Positions 26,322 through 33,959 of a stretch of DNA of 64,000 nt are shown here, in pieces; position 1 is the first letter of the stretch, and each line of letters starts with the position of its first letter. The translations under genes were made by a program, and so were the position numbers. A model generated the notes under the pieces. It was not told the DNA's origin. It searched no databases and worked only from the letters and a program-made list of their open reading frames with translations. Where the stretch lies: positions 3,117,001 through 3,181,000 of the forward strand of contig NZ_AP014637.1 of the NCBI RefSeq assembly GCF_000829415.1, read 5' to 3'. The stretch is from Pseudomonas sp. StFLB209. GTDB lineage: Bacteria > Pseudomonadota > Gammaproteobacteria > Pseudomonadales > Pseudomonadaceae.

Positions 26322-27432
26322 CCCGCGGCACGGCCCGGTGCGCGGTCCGATTCAGGGCATGCCCACCGTCGGCAGCGGCAGCTACCGTGAGGACGACGTG
26401 CAGTTTCTGCTGCGCAGTGTCGACATCGAAGTCACCGGCGTCGAAGAAAAAGAGCGGTTGATCCAGACCCGGCAAAAGCACTATTCGGAAATGATCAGCC
26501 AGGAACAGGCGCCGACGCCTGAGCACCAGCAGCTATACGAGCGCGCCCTGGCGTACAACGGTCAGCGTATGGCCGAAGATGTCCAGGCACTTGCCCAAGC
26601 CCTTGACCGGGAGTGCCACGGGCCGCAGATCGTGCTGGTGTCGTTCGTGCGTGCCGGCCTGCCGTTGGGCGTGCTGCTGGGCCGCGCCCTGCGCGACCTG
26701 GGGCGCCAGACCTGTCATTACGGCATCAGTATCATCCGCGACCGGGGCATCGATCAGCTTGCCCTGAAGACGATCATCGAGGCTCATGGCGCGCAGTCGA
26801 TCGTGTTCGTCGACGGCTGGACCGGCAAAGGCGCAATCAGTGCTGAGGTACAACGTAGCCTGGCGCAAGACCCGCGTTTCAGCGGGCCGCCCCGGCTGGT
26901 GGTGCTCGCCGATCCCTGCGGCCGCGCCTGGCTGGCGGCCTCCGCCGAAGACTGGGTCATTCCTTCCGGGATTCTCGGTGCTACCGTTTCCGGGCTGGTC
27001 TCGCGCTCCATCTGGCCGTCTGAGGCCGGTTTGCATGGTTGCGTGGTCTACGATCATTTGCAGGCCCACGACGTGACCCGGCCGTTTGTCGACCGGATTG
27101 ACGGTCTGCGTCGGCAATTGCCTGCCGTAACCACGGCGCAGCCATGGTCGGCAGACCAGGCTGGGCAGTTGCAGGCAGCGGCGGGGCAGGCCATTGATGG
27201 TCTGGCGGCGCGGTTTGCAGTGAGCAACTTCAACCGGATCAAACCGGGTATTGCGGAAGCGACGCGGGCAGTCATGCGCCGGGTACCTGATCATGTACTG
27301 GTGCGCGACAAGCGTGACAGTGACGTGCAGCTACTGTTGCATCTGACCGAACGGGCGGGCGTCCCGGTCGAGCAGGTTGGCGCTGCGCTGGGGCCCTATC
27401 GGGCGGCAACCATTATTCGGAGTCTCAGCTGA
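26314..27432 (+). CDS. PRTase/StiP-type protein with PELOTA RNA-binding domain
   Basis: 372 residues from a GTG at 26314 that overlaps the HAD stop. The N-terminal region (about 10-275) fits the family catalogued as PRTase_1 or, in other annotation, cysteine protease StiP: DDVQFLLRSVDIE, VSFVRAGLPLGVLLGRAL, HYGISIIRDRGID, FVDGWTGKGAIS (a PRPP-loop-like segment), and SGLVSRSI. The C-terminal 80 residues (SNFNRIKPGIAEATRAVMRR onward) fit the PELOTA RNA-binding-like domain. Whether it acts as a transferase, an RNA-binding enzyme or a protease is not settled for the family. Stop and next start overlap (TGATG). Confidence 0.8.
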   Translation: MSNPRHGPVRGPIQGMPTVGSGSYREDDVQFLLRSVDIEVTGVEEKERLIQTRQKHYSEMISQEQAPTPEHQQLYERALAYNGQRMAEDVQALAQALDRECHGPQIVLVSFVRAGLPLGVLLGRALRDLGRQTCHYGISIIRDRGIDQLALKTIIEAHGAQSIVFVDGWTGKGAISAEVQRSLAQDPRFSGPPRLVVLADPCGRAWLAASAEDWVIPSGILGATVSGLVSRSIWPSEAGLHGCVVYDHLQAHDVTRPFVDRIDGLRRQLPAVTTAQPWSADQAGQLQAAAGQAIDGLAARFAVSNFNRIKPGIAEATRAVMRRVPDHVLVRDKRDSDVQLLLHLTERAGVPVEQVGAALGPYRAATIIRSLS

Positions 27433-28382
27433 TGGCCCTTTTTTCGCCTTATGCGCTGGGCGCGACCCTCTACATGCCGGCCACCCGGGAAGATATCCTC
27501 GAGGTGGTATTTGGCCGCAAGATTCCCGAACTCCGCTCGTTGGTGGTGTGTCTGGAAGATGCCGTGGCGCCGGTTGATGTGGCCACGGCGCTGGATAACC
27601 TGCGTGAAGTGCTGCTGCGTATCGAGACTGTCGGCGGGCGTCCCGAAAATGGCCCGTTGCTGTTCGTGCGGCCTCGTGATGCGCAGATGGCGGCGGTGCT
27701 CAACGACTGGCCGCTGATGCGCCATGTGGACGGTTTCGTGGTGCCCAAGCTATCGCTGGGCAACCTGCACAGTTGGGAGCAGGCAGTGACCAATCCGGCG
27801 CTGGGGCTGATGCCGACCCTGGAAACCCCTGAGGTATTCAATCCGCTGGCCATGGCTGACCTGGGCCAGGCGCTCAAGGGCAGTCTCGATCAGCGCATCA
27901 TTGCCCTGCGCATTGGCGGCAATGACCTGATGGGGTGCCTGGGGTTGCGACGCAATCCGGCCATGACGCTGTATGGCACGCCGATGGGCTATGTGATTCC
28001 AATGCTGGCGGGGGTCATGGGGTCGCTGGGTTTTGCCCTGACCGCGCCGGTCTTCGAACAACTGGCAACCCCGGAAATTCTTGAGCAGGAGCTTGCACTG
28101 GACATCTCCCATGGCCTGGTGGGCAAGACCGCGATTCATCCTTCGCAGATCACCACCATCCAGAACGCCTTGCGGGTCAGCCTGGAAGATATGAATTCTG
28201 CACGGATGATATTGAACTCTGCGGCGGCTGCGGTGTTCAAGTACAACGACGCGATGTGTGAGCCGGCCACCCATTACAAGTGGGCAACCCGCATCATGGA
28301 GCGCGCCAAGTGGCATGGCGTGTTGCCGGCGCCGGCTGCAATCGTGGATGCCAGCATTCGACTCGCTGAGGCGGTTAGCTAA
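27432..28382 (+). CDS. HpcH/HpaI aldolase / citrate lyase beta-like protein
   Basis: 316 residues in the CitE-like TIM-barrel family. Signatures are LYMPATREDILEVVFGRKIP (N-terminus), SLVVCLEDAV (metal-ligand Glu), FVRPRD, GFVVPKLS (barrel strand), LMPTLETPE and GGNDLMGCLG, and the ending KTAIHPSQITTIQNALRVS. These enzymes cleave or condense C-C bonds of acyl-CoA or oxo-acids with Mg2+. In Ter loci this gene travels with the PRTases and HADs and is thought to supply or cleave a carbon skeleton. ATG overlaps the previous stop by 1 bp, and the following gene starts directly at the stop. Confidence 0.87.
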   Translation: MALFSPYALGATLYMPATREDILEVVFGRKIPELRSLVVCLEDAVAPVDVATALDNLREVLLRIETVGGRPENGPLLFVRPRDAQMAAVLNDWPLMRHVDGFVVPKLSLGNLHSWEQAVTNPALGLMPTLETPEVFNPLAMADLGQALKGSLDQRIIALRIGGNDLMGCLGLRRNPAMTLYGTPMGYVIPMLAGVMGSLGFALTAPVFEQLATPEILEQELALDISHGLVGKTAIHPSQITTIQNALRVSLEDMNSARMILNSAAAAVFKYNDAMCEPATHYKWATRIMERAKWHGVLPAPAAIVDASIRLAEAVS

Positions 28383-29123
28383 ATGACAGAGCCAGTGATA
28401 GAACCCGATCTGGAAGTTGAGGTGCAGGAGCGCCTGTTGGCGGTGTTCGATTTTGACGGAACCCTGACCCGGCATGACAGCTTCGTACCTTTTCTGAAGT
28501 TCGCCTTCGGTCAGCGGACATTTTCCTCGCGCATGGCGCGCATGGTGCTGCCCGGTCTCGGTTATCTGGCGCGGCGCGTGACCCGCGACGAGTTGAAAGC
28601 GCGATTGATCAAAGCTTTCCTCAGCGGCGTCGAAGCCCAGTGGGTCGAGGAAAAGGCCCAAGCCTTCTGCGACGCGTGGTGGGATCGCCTGATGCGCCCG
28701 ACCGCCTTGGTTTCCGTGGCAGCCGAGCTTGAAAAGGGCGCCATTGTGACGCTCTGCTCGGCATCGCCGGAAATCGTTCTGCGCCCGTTTGCTGATCGCC
28801 TCAAGGTCGAGCTGATCGGCACCAGCCTTGAGATTGTCGATGGCAAGCTGACCGGGCTGATCGAAGGTAGCAATTGCCGACGTGATTCCAAGGTCAGCCG
28901 TCTTGAAGGTGTTTACGGCCCGCTGAGCCAGTTCCGGGTGCGCGCCTGGGGCGACACCAGTGGTGACCACGAATTGCTCGCCGCCGCCCAGGATGCCCAC
29001 TGGCGACATTTCCATCCGGCGTGGCAGCGGGGGCGCTACAAGGCCCTGCCCAAGACCCCGTCCAAGGCGGCCATTAACGCCAAGTTACACAATCGAGATG
29101 GCTTTGATGAGCCATCGCGGTAA
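28383..29123 (+). CDS. HAD-IB phosphatase (SerB-like)
   Basis: 246 residues. Motif I is VFDFDGTLTRHDSF (about 20-33), motif II is ATLCSASPE-like TLCSASPEIV (Ser of motif II, about 123-132), and motif III/IV is AWGDTSGDHELL (about 189-200), the HAD-IB/phosphoserine phosphatase class with the C1 helical cap in between. It is the second phosphatase of the block; two HADs in one pathway suggest two dephosphorylation steps or a quality-control step. It begins directly after the aldolase stop. Confidence 0.87.
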   Translation: MTEPVIEPDLEVEVQERLLAVFDFDGTLTRHDSFVPFLKFAFGQRTFSSRMARMVLPGLGYLARRVTRDELKARLIKAFLSGVEAQWVEEKAQAFCDAWWDRLMRPTALVSVAAELEKGAIVTLCSASPEIVLRPFADRLKVELIGTSLEIVDGKLTGLIEGSNCRRDSKVSRLEGVYGPLSQFRVRAWGDTSGDHELLAAAQDAHWRHFHPAWQRGRYKALPKTPSKAAINAKLHNRDGFDEPSR

Positions 29124-29170
29124 CGCTGTCACGCTTTTAATCCGACTACCGTAGTTCAAGGGAGCGAAAA

Positions 29171-29761
29171 ATGGCACTCACGTTGGCAAAAAACCAGACA
29201 ATCTCGCTGGAAAAGACCGCCGGCACGGGCCTTAAAAAGGTCAGCATGGGCCTGGGCTGGGATCCCGAGAAAGCCAGCGGGTTCTTCGGCAAACTGCTCG
29301 GCGGCGGTGGCGAGATCGACCTTGATGCCTCGTGCATCATGCTCGACGCCGACAAAAAGCCGCTGGACCTGGTCTGGTTCCGTCAGTTGCAATCGCGCGA
29401 CGGCGCCATCCAGCACTCCGGCGACAACCGTACCGGCGAAGGCGCCGGTGACGACGAAACGATCAGCGTCGACCTGGAGCGTCTGCCGGGCACCGTCAAG
29501 TACCTGGTGTTCACCGTCAACTCGTTCACCGGGCAGACCTTCGAGAAGGTCGCCAACGCCTATTGCCGTATCGTCGACAATGGCTCGCGCAACGAGCTGG
29601 GTCGCTTCGACCTGTCCGAGAAAGGCCATCACACCGGTGTGGTCATGTCCTACCTGACCCGTACCGCAAGCGGCTGGGACTTCACCGCAGTCGGTCAGGT
29701 GACCAACGGCCGTACCGCTGACGATCTGGTCGATCTGGCCATTGGAGCGATTCGCGCATGA
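29171..29761 (+). CDS. terZ: TerZ-type TerD-family protein
   Basis: 196 residues, one TerD domain. It has MALTLAKNQTISLEKTAG, GLGWDPEKASGFFGKLLGGGGEIDLDAS and the intact calcium loop GDNRTGEGAGDDETI. The SFTGQTFEKVANAYCRIVD stretch in place of the usual IHDAD..QSFGQV is typical of TerZ. Predicted cytosolic calcium-binding protein that associates with the membrane protein TerC in stress and tellurite resistance. First gene of the classical terZABCDE order. Its stop overlaps terA by 4 bp (ATGA). Confidence 0.88.
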   Translation: MALTLAKNQTISLEKTAGTGLKKVSMGLGWDPEKASGFFGKLLGGGGEIDLDASCIMLDADKKPLDLVWFRQLQSRDGAIQHSGDNRTGEGAGDDETISVDLERLPGTVKYLVFTVNSFTGQTFEKVANAYCRIVDNGSRNELGRFDLSEKGHHTGVVMSYLTRTASGWDFTAVGQVTNGRTADDLVDLAIGAIRA

Positions 29762-30963
29762 CCCAACTTGTCCCAGGCGCCAACGCGCCAGTAGCGGCCG
29801 GCCCATTGACGGTCGACGTCGAGTACTCGCCTCTGGCAGGCGCGGAAATCGACATCTCTGCATTTTTGCTGACCAATACCGGCAAGGTGCGTGGCGACCA
29901 GGACATGTGTTTCTACGGCCAGACCAGCGTCAACGGCGGCGCTGTGCAACTGACCGACAGCGCTACCGGCAAGGTGCGCTTCAATCTGGACCTGGCGCGA
30001 CTGGACCCGGCGATCGAGAAGGTTGCACTGACCGCAACCATCCACGAGAACAAGGCCAGTTTCGATAAGGTCTCGCGTTTGCAGGTGAGCATCAGCGGCG
30101 GTCTTGAGGCGGCTATTTCCACCTCTGGCATGCAGGAAACCGCACTGATTCTCGGTGAGTTCTATCTGCGTCAGGGCGCCTGGAAATTCCGCTGCGTTGC
30201 TCAGGGCTTTGCTGGCGGCCTGGAGCCACTGGCGAAGAACTTCGGGGTTGAAGTGGCGGCTCCCGAGGTGCAGCCTCCAGCTCCAGCTCCAGCTCCAGCT
30301 CCAGCTCCAGCTCCAGCTCCAGCTCCAGCTCCGGCACCTGCGGCCAAGCCCACGGTCAGCCTGAGCAAGATCACGCTGGACAAGACGCGCGCCTCGATCA
30401 GCCTGGAAAAGACCAGTGCCGGTTTTGGCGAGATTCGCGTCAACCTGAACTGGAACCGCCGCAGCGAAGGTTCGGGCGGTTTTTTCTCGCGGCTCAAAAG
30501 CAATGCCATCGATCTCGATGTCGGCTGCCTGTTCGAGCTGCAGGACGGTTACAAGGGCGCGGTGCAGGCGCTGGGCAATGCCTTCGGTTCGCTGCAGGAA
30601 GAGCCGTACATCAAGCTGATGGGCGACGACCGTACCGGTTCTGTCAGTGAGGGCGAGTGGTTGCATATCAATGGCAGCCACTGGAGCAAGATTCGCCGGA
30701 TCCTGATCTACGCCTTCATTTACGAGGGCGCGCCGAACTGGAAGGAAACCGACGGGGTGATCACGATCCACGTGCCAGGCCAGCCACCGATCGAGGTGCG
30801 TCTGAACGAGGAGGGCGGTCGCCAGGGCATGTGTGCGATCGCCCTGCTGGAAAACGACAACGGCGCGGTCAAGGTGACTCGCCGGGTTGATTTCCATAAC
30901 GGCCACAGCAATATGGACAAGGCTTACAACTGGGGTATGCGCTGGGCGGCTGGCTCGAAGTGA
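29758..30963 (+). CDS. terA: TerA-type protein, two TerD-like domains joined by an Ala-Pro linker
   Basis: 401 residues. The N-terminal TerD-like domain (about 1-170) has VPGANAPVAAGPLTVDVEY and FYLRQGAWKFRCVAQGFAGGLEPLAKNFGVEV but no acidic calcium loop. A linker of about 11 Ala-Pro pairs (about 173-199) is encoded by a hexanucleotide run. The C-terminal domain (about 200-401) has SLEKTSAGFGEIRVNLNW and a degenerate calcium loop GDDRTGSVSEGEW. TerA is a standard member of the Ter operon, but its role is less clear than that of TerB/C/D. The next gene is separated by a 130-bp repeat element. Confidence 0.85.
   Translation: MTQLVPGANAPVAAGPLTVDVEYSPLAGAEIDISAFLLTNTGKVRGDQDMCFYGQTSVNGGAVQLTDSATGKVRFNLDLARLDPAIEKVALTATIHENKASFDKVSRLQVSISGGLEAAISTSGMQETALILGEFYLRQGAWKFRCVAQGFAGGLEPLAKNFGVEVAAPEVQPPAPAPAPAPAPAPAPAPAPAPAAKPTVSLSKITLDKTRASISLEKTSAGFGEIRVNLNWNRRSEGSGGFFSRLKSNAIDLDVGCLFELQDGYKGAVQALGNAFGSLQEEPYIKLMGDDRTGSVSEGEWLHINGSHWSKIRRILIYAFIYEGAPNWKETDGVITIHVPGQPPIEVRLNEEGGRQGMCAIALLENDNGAVKVTRRVDFHNGHSNMDKAYNWGMRWAAGSK
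30277..30330 (+). repeat. Hexanucleotide repeat (CCAGCT)9 in terA
   Basis: Nine perfect tandem copies of CCAGCT encode alternating Pro-Ala. Because the unit is 6 bp, gain or loss of copies changes linker length by two residues without shifting the frame. Confidence 0.97.
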
Positions 30964-30985
30964 ATGTCGTTGATGTCAGTGCGTG

Positions 30986-31115
30986 CCTCTAAAAACGTAG
31001 GCGAGGCAGCCAGCGCCAGGCGAAATCAGGCTAAAAAGCGGAGCTTACGGGTTGTAAGTGAGCACTTTTAGCCTGATTTCAACAACGCGATGGCCACGCA
31101 GGTAGTTTTTAGAGG
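30986..31115. repeat. 130-bp palindromic intergenic element, copy B
   Basis: Sits between terA and terB. The ends are CCTCTAAAAAC/GTTTTTAGAGG (11 bp, perfect). The inner arms AATCAGGCTAAAA/TTTTAGCCTGATT and CTTAC/GTAAG flank the centre. The core AGGCGAAAT..AAAAAGCGGAG..TGAGCA..GATTTCAAC is shared with the element at 56193-56322, but the end sequences differ. It resembles the short palindromic repeats common between genes in the P. fluorescens group; the exact named family was not identified. Confidence 0.8.
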
Positions 31116-31178
31116 TGCCCACGTGGATTCCGTAATTAAGAGTGTTGGGGCGGCCGTGCCGCTCCAAAGGGGGATAGA

Positions 31179-31628
31179 ATGCTGGACTGGTTGAAAAGCA
31201 ATGCAACAGCGGCGCGTGACAAACTCGCCTCTGAGGTCTCGAAGTACAAGAACCGCGAATTCCTTGATGCGGTTGTGTCGGGATGTGCGCTGGTCGCGGC
31301 TGCTGATGGTGATATCAGCTCCGCCGAGAAGCAGAAGATGGCGGGTTTCATCCAGAACTCCCAGGAACTCAAAGCCTTTGACATGAAAGATGTCATCAAG
31401 GCCTTCCAGGATGCTTGCTCCAAGTTCGAATTCGATGTCGAGATCGGTCGTGCCGAAGCACTCAAGACCATTGGCAAGATCAAGAACAAGGAAGATGCTG
31501 CGCGTCTGTTGATTCGCGTCTGCTGCGCCATTGGTGGTGCCGACGGCAGTTTCGAAGAAAGCGAGCGCCAGGTGTGCCGGATCATTTGTCGCGAACTGGG
31601 CCTGAACCCGGCCGACTTCGATCTGTAA
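31179..31628 (+). CDS. terB: TerB-family protein
   Basis: 149 residues, all-helical TerB fold. The two conserved acidic repeats are visible: AAADGDISSAEKQK (about residues 45-58) and GGADGSFEESERQ (about 116-128), plus DAARLLIRVCCAI. Family members bind metal and form the inner-membrane-associated stress complex with TerC. GGGGGATAG precedes the ATG. Because the 130-bp repeat lies upstream, it may have its own promoter; none was clear by eye. Confidence 0.92.
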   Translation: MLDWLKSNATAARDKLASEVSKYKNREFLDAVVSGCALVAAADGDISSAEKQKMAGFIQNSQELKAFDMKDVIKAFQDACSKFEFDVEIGRAEALKTIGKIKNKEDAARLLIRVCCAIGGADGSFEESERQVCRIICRELGLNPADFDL

Positions 31629-31655
31629 TCTATATCCCTCGAGGTACTCTGTTAA

Positions 31656-32693
31656 ATGGAAAGCAGCACTGCTATCGGCTTCCCGCCCCTGACAATGACC
31701 GTATTTATCGGTCTTGCCGTTGGCGCGATGATCATCGACCTCTTTTCGCACCGCGGCAACAAGCCGATCACCCTGACCCAGGCCTCCCTGTGGTCGATCT
31801 TCTGGGTCGCCATCTCGGTGGCGTTCGGCGTGTTCCTGTACTTCCAGCACGGCTCAGAAGTTTCGACCCTGTTCTTTACCGGCTATGCGCTGGAAAAAGT
31901 CCTCAGTGTCGACAACCTGTTTGTGTTCATGGCCCTGTTCGCCTGGTTCAAGATTCCCGATGGCCTGCGTCATCGTGTTCTGTACTGGGGCATCATGGGC
32001 GCCATTGTGTTCCGCGGCATCTTCGTGGCCATCGGTACCGGCCTGCTGGCCCTGGGCCCATGGGTCGAAGTGGTGTTTGCGATCATCGTTGCCTGGACCG
32101 CAATCATGATGTTGCGTGCCGGCGATGACGACGACGAAGAGATCGACTACTCGCAGCACATGGCTTACCGCTTCGCCAAGAAACTGTTCCCGGTCTGGCC
32201 AAAGCTGCACGGCCACAACTTCTTCGTGCGCCGTTCGGTACTCGAAGAAGAGATCAAGAAGCCTGAAAACGCCGGTATCACTCTGGCGGCCAAAGGTGCT
32301 CTGTTTGCAACCCCACTGTTTCTGTGTGTGGTTGTGGCCGAGATCTCCGACGTGCTGTTCGCTTTCGACTCGGTACCGGCGATCATCGCTGTCAGCCGTG
32401 AGCCGCTGATCGTCTACTCGGCGATGCTGTTCGCAATCCTGGGCCTGCGTACCCTGTACTTCGTCCTCGAAGCACTCAAGCGCTACCTGGTGCACCTGGA
32501 AAAAGCAGTTATTGCGTTGCTGTTCTTCATCGCCTTCAAACTGGGTCTGAACGCAACCGATCACATCTTCGGCCACGGCTACGGCATCAGCCCGAACACC
32601 AGCCTGATCGTCGTCATGGTTGTACTGGCCATCGGTATTCTGGCCAGCGTACTGTTCCCGGCCAAAGACGAAGAACCGGCTGCAAAAGCGTAA
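31656..32693 (+). CDS. terC: TerC integral membrane protein
   Basis: 345 residues with about nine membrane helices. Conserved acidic residues lie in the membrane motifs LEKVLSVDNLFVF (about residues 79-91) and VVAEISDVLFAFDSVPAI (about 225-242), the metal-ion transport signature of TerC/Alx/MntP-like proteins. A cytosolic loop rich in Asp/Glu (GDDDDEEIDY, about 156-165) is present. TerC anchors TerB/TerD at the inner membrane; related proteins export Mn2+. The leader is only 27 bp, too short for a yybP-ykoY riboswitch. Confidence 0.95.
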   Translation: MESSTAIGFPPLTMTVFIGLAVGAMIIDLFSHRGNKPITLTQASLWSIFWVAISVAFGVFLYFQHGSEVSTLFFTGYALEKVLSVDNLFVFMALFAWFKIPDGLRHRVLYWGIMGAIVFRGIFVAIGTGLLALGPWVEVVFAIIVAWTAIMMLRAGDDDDEEIDYSQHMAYRFAKKLFPVWPKLHGHNFFVRRSVLEEEIKKPENAGITLAAKGALFATPLFLCVVVAEISDVLFAFDSVPAIIAVSREPLIVYSAMLFAILGLRTLYFVLEALKRYLVHLEKAVIALLFFIAFKLGLNATDHIFGHGYGISPNTSLIVVMVVLAIGILASVLFPAKDEEPAAKA

Positions 32694-32720
32694 ATACTGG
32701 AAAAAGGAGATTACCCAATC

Positions 32721-33296
32721 ATGGCTTTGACTCTGCAAAAAGGTGGCAACCTTTCGCTGTCCAAGACTGACCCGAGCCTGACCAATGTGTTGATCGGCCT
32801 GGGCTGGGATCCACGCGCCACCGACGGTCAGGAGTTCGATCTGGACGCCAGTGCTTTTCTGATCGGCGCCAGTGGCAAGGTCCGCAGTGAAGCGGATTTC
32901 ATTTTCTACAACCAGCTCAAGAGCGCTGATGGCTCCGTCGAGCACACCGGTGACAACCGTACCGGTGCCGGTGACGGCGACGACGAAGTGATCAAGGTCG
33001 ACCTGAGCCGCGTACCGGCCGACGTCGAGAAAGTCGTGTTCGTGGTCACCATCCATGACGCCGATTCGCGCAAGCAGAACTTCGGTCAGGTGGGTGGTTC
33101 GTTCATTCGCGTGGTCAACGAGAAAAGCGGCAGCGAGATCGTACGTTACGACCTGGCTGAAGATGCCTCGACCGAAACCGCCATGCTGTTCGCCGAACTG
33201 TACCGCAACAATGGCGAGTGGAAATTCCGCGCTGTCGGCCAGGGTTATGCCGGTGGCCTGCGCGCTGTTGCCAACAATCTCGGCCTGAATTTCTGA
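32721..33296 (+). CDS. terD: TerD-family calcium-binding protein
   Basis: 191 residues, one TerD domain with all signature blocks: [55 protein letters not shown] (intact calcium loop), [23 protein letters not shown] and [15 protein letters not shown]. Cytosolic calcium-dependent partner of TerB/TerC. AAAGGAG lies 9 bp before the ATG. It is about two-thirds identical by eye to the following terE product, so the pair looks like a tandem duplication. Confidence 0.93.
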   Translation: MALTLQKGGNLSLSKTDPSLTNVLIGLGWDPRATDGQEFDLDASAFLIGASGKVRSEADFIFYNQLKSADGSVEHTGDNRTGAGDGDDEVIKVDLSRVPADVEKVVFVVTIHDADSRKQNFGQVGGSFIRVVNEKSGSEIVRYDLAEDASTETAMLFAELYRNNGEWKFRAVGQGYAGGLRAVANNLGLNF

Positions 33297-33333
33297 TTCA
33301 GGCTTTATCTGTATTCACTGGAGGAACACGCAA

Positions 33334-33912
33334 ATGGCTGTAAGTCTGAGCAAAGGCGGCAACGTCTCTCTGTCCAAAGAAGCTCCTGGTCTGTCGGAAA
33401 TCACTGTTGGCCTGGGCTGGGACCCTCGCGTGACTGACGGTACCGAGTTCGACCTCGACGCTTCGATCTTCGTCGTTGGTGAAAATGGCAAGGTGCTGAA
33501 CGACAGCGGCTTCATTTTCTACAACAACAAGAAGTCGGCTGATGGCTCGGTCGAGCACTTGGGCGACAACCGCTCCGGCGCTGGCGAAGGCGACGACGAG
33601 TCGGTACTGGTCAAGCTGACCGGCCTGGCTGCCGACGTGAAGAAGCTGGTGTTCGCTGTGACCATCCACGACGCCGATGCACGCAAGCAGAGCTTCGGTC
33701 AGGTTTCCAACGCCTACATCCGCGTTGTGAACAAGGCTGACGGCAAGGAAATCGCCCGTTACGACCTGTCGGAAGATGCTTCCACCGAAACCGCGATGAT
33801 CTTCGGTGAGCTGTATCGTCACAACGACGAGTTCAAGTTCAAGGCCATCGGCCAGGGCTTCGCCGGCGGCCTCAAGCCACTGGCTGAAGCTCATGGTGTA
33901 TCGATCGGCTGA
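33334..33912 (+). CDS. terE: TerE-type TerD-family calcium-binding protein
   Basis: 192 residues with the same architecture as ter[40 protein letters not shown], calcium loop [35 protein letters not shown], and [26 protein letters not shown] lies upstream of the ATG. Last gene of the forward Ter transcript, ended by a strong terminator and facing convergent terF. terD and terE symbols follow order in the classical operon; sequence alone does not separate them. Confidence 0.92.
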   Translation: MAVSLSKGGNVSLSKEAPGLSEITVGLGWDPRVTDGTEFDLDASIFVVGENGKVLNDSGFIFYNNKKSADGSVEHLGDNRSGAGEGDDESVLVKLTGLAADVKKLVFAVTIHDADARKQSFGQVSNAYIRVVNKADGKEIARYDLSEDASTETAMIFGELYRHNDEFKFKAIGQGFAGGLKPLAEAHGVSIG

Positions 33913-33927
33913 TCCTGATCGGTAAAC

Positions 33928-33958
33928 AAAAACCGCCATCTTCGATGGCGGTTTTTTT
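33928..33958. terminator. Bidirectional terminator between terE and terF
   Basis: AAAAACCGCCATC/GATGGCGGTTTTT with a TTC loop. The A-run on the left and T-run on the right let it end transcripts from both sides; it lies between the convergent terE and terF stops. Confidence 0.9.
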
Positions 33959-33959
33959 A

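Noticed and set aside
31629..31655. yybP-ykoY manganese riboswitch before terC
   Set aside because: The terB-terC gap is only 27 bp, far too short for this riboswitch.
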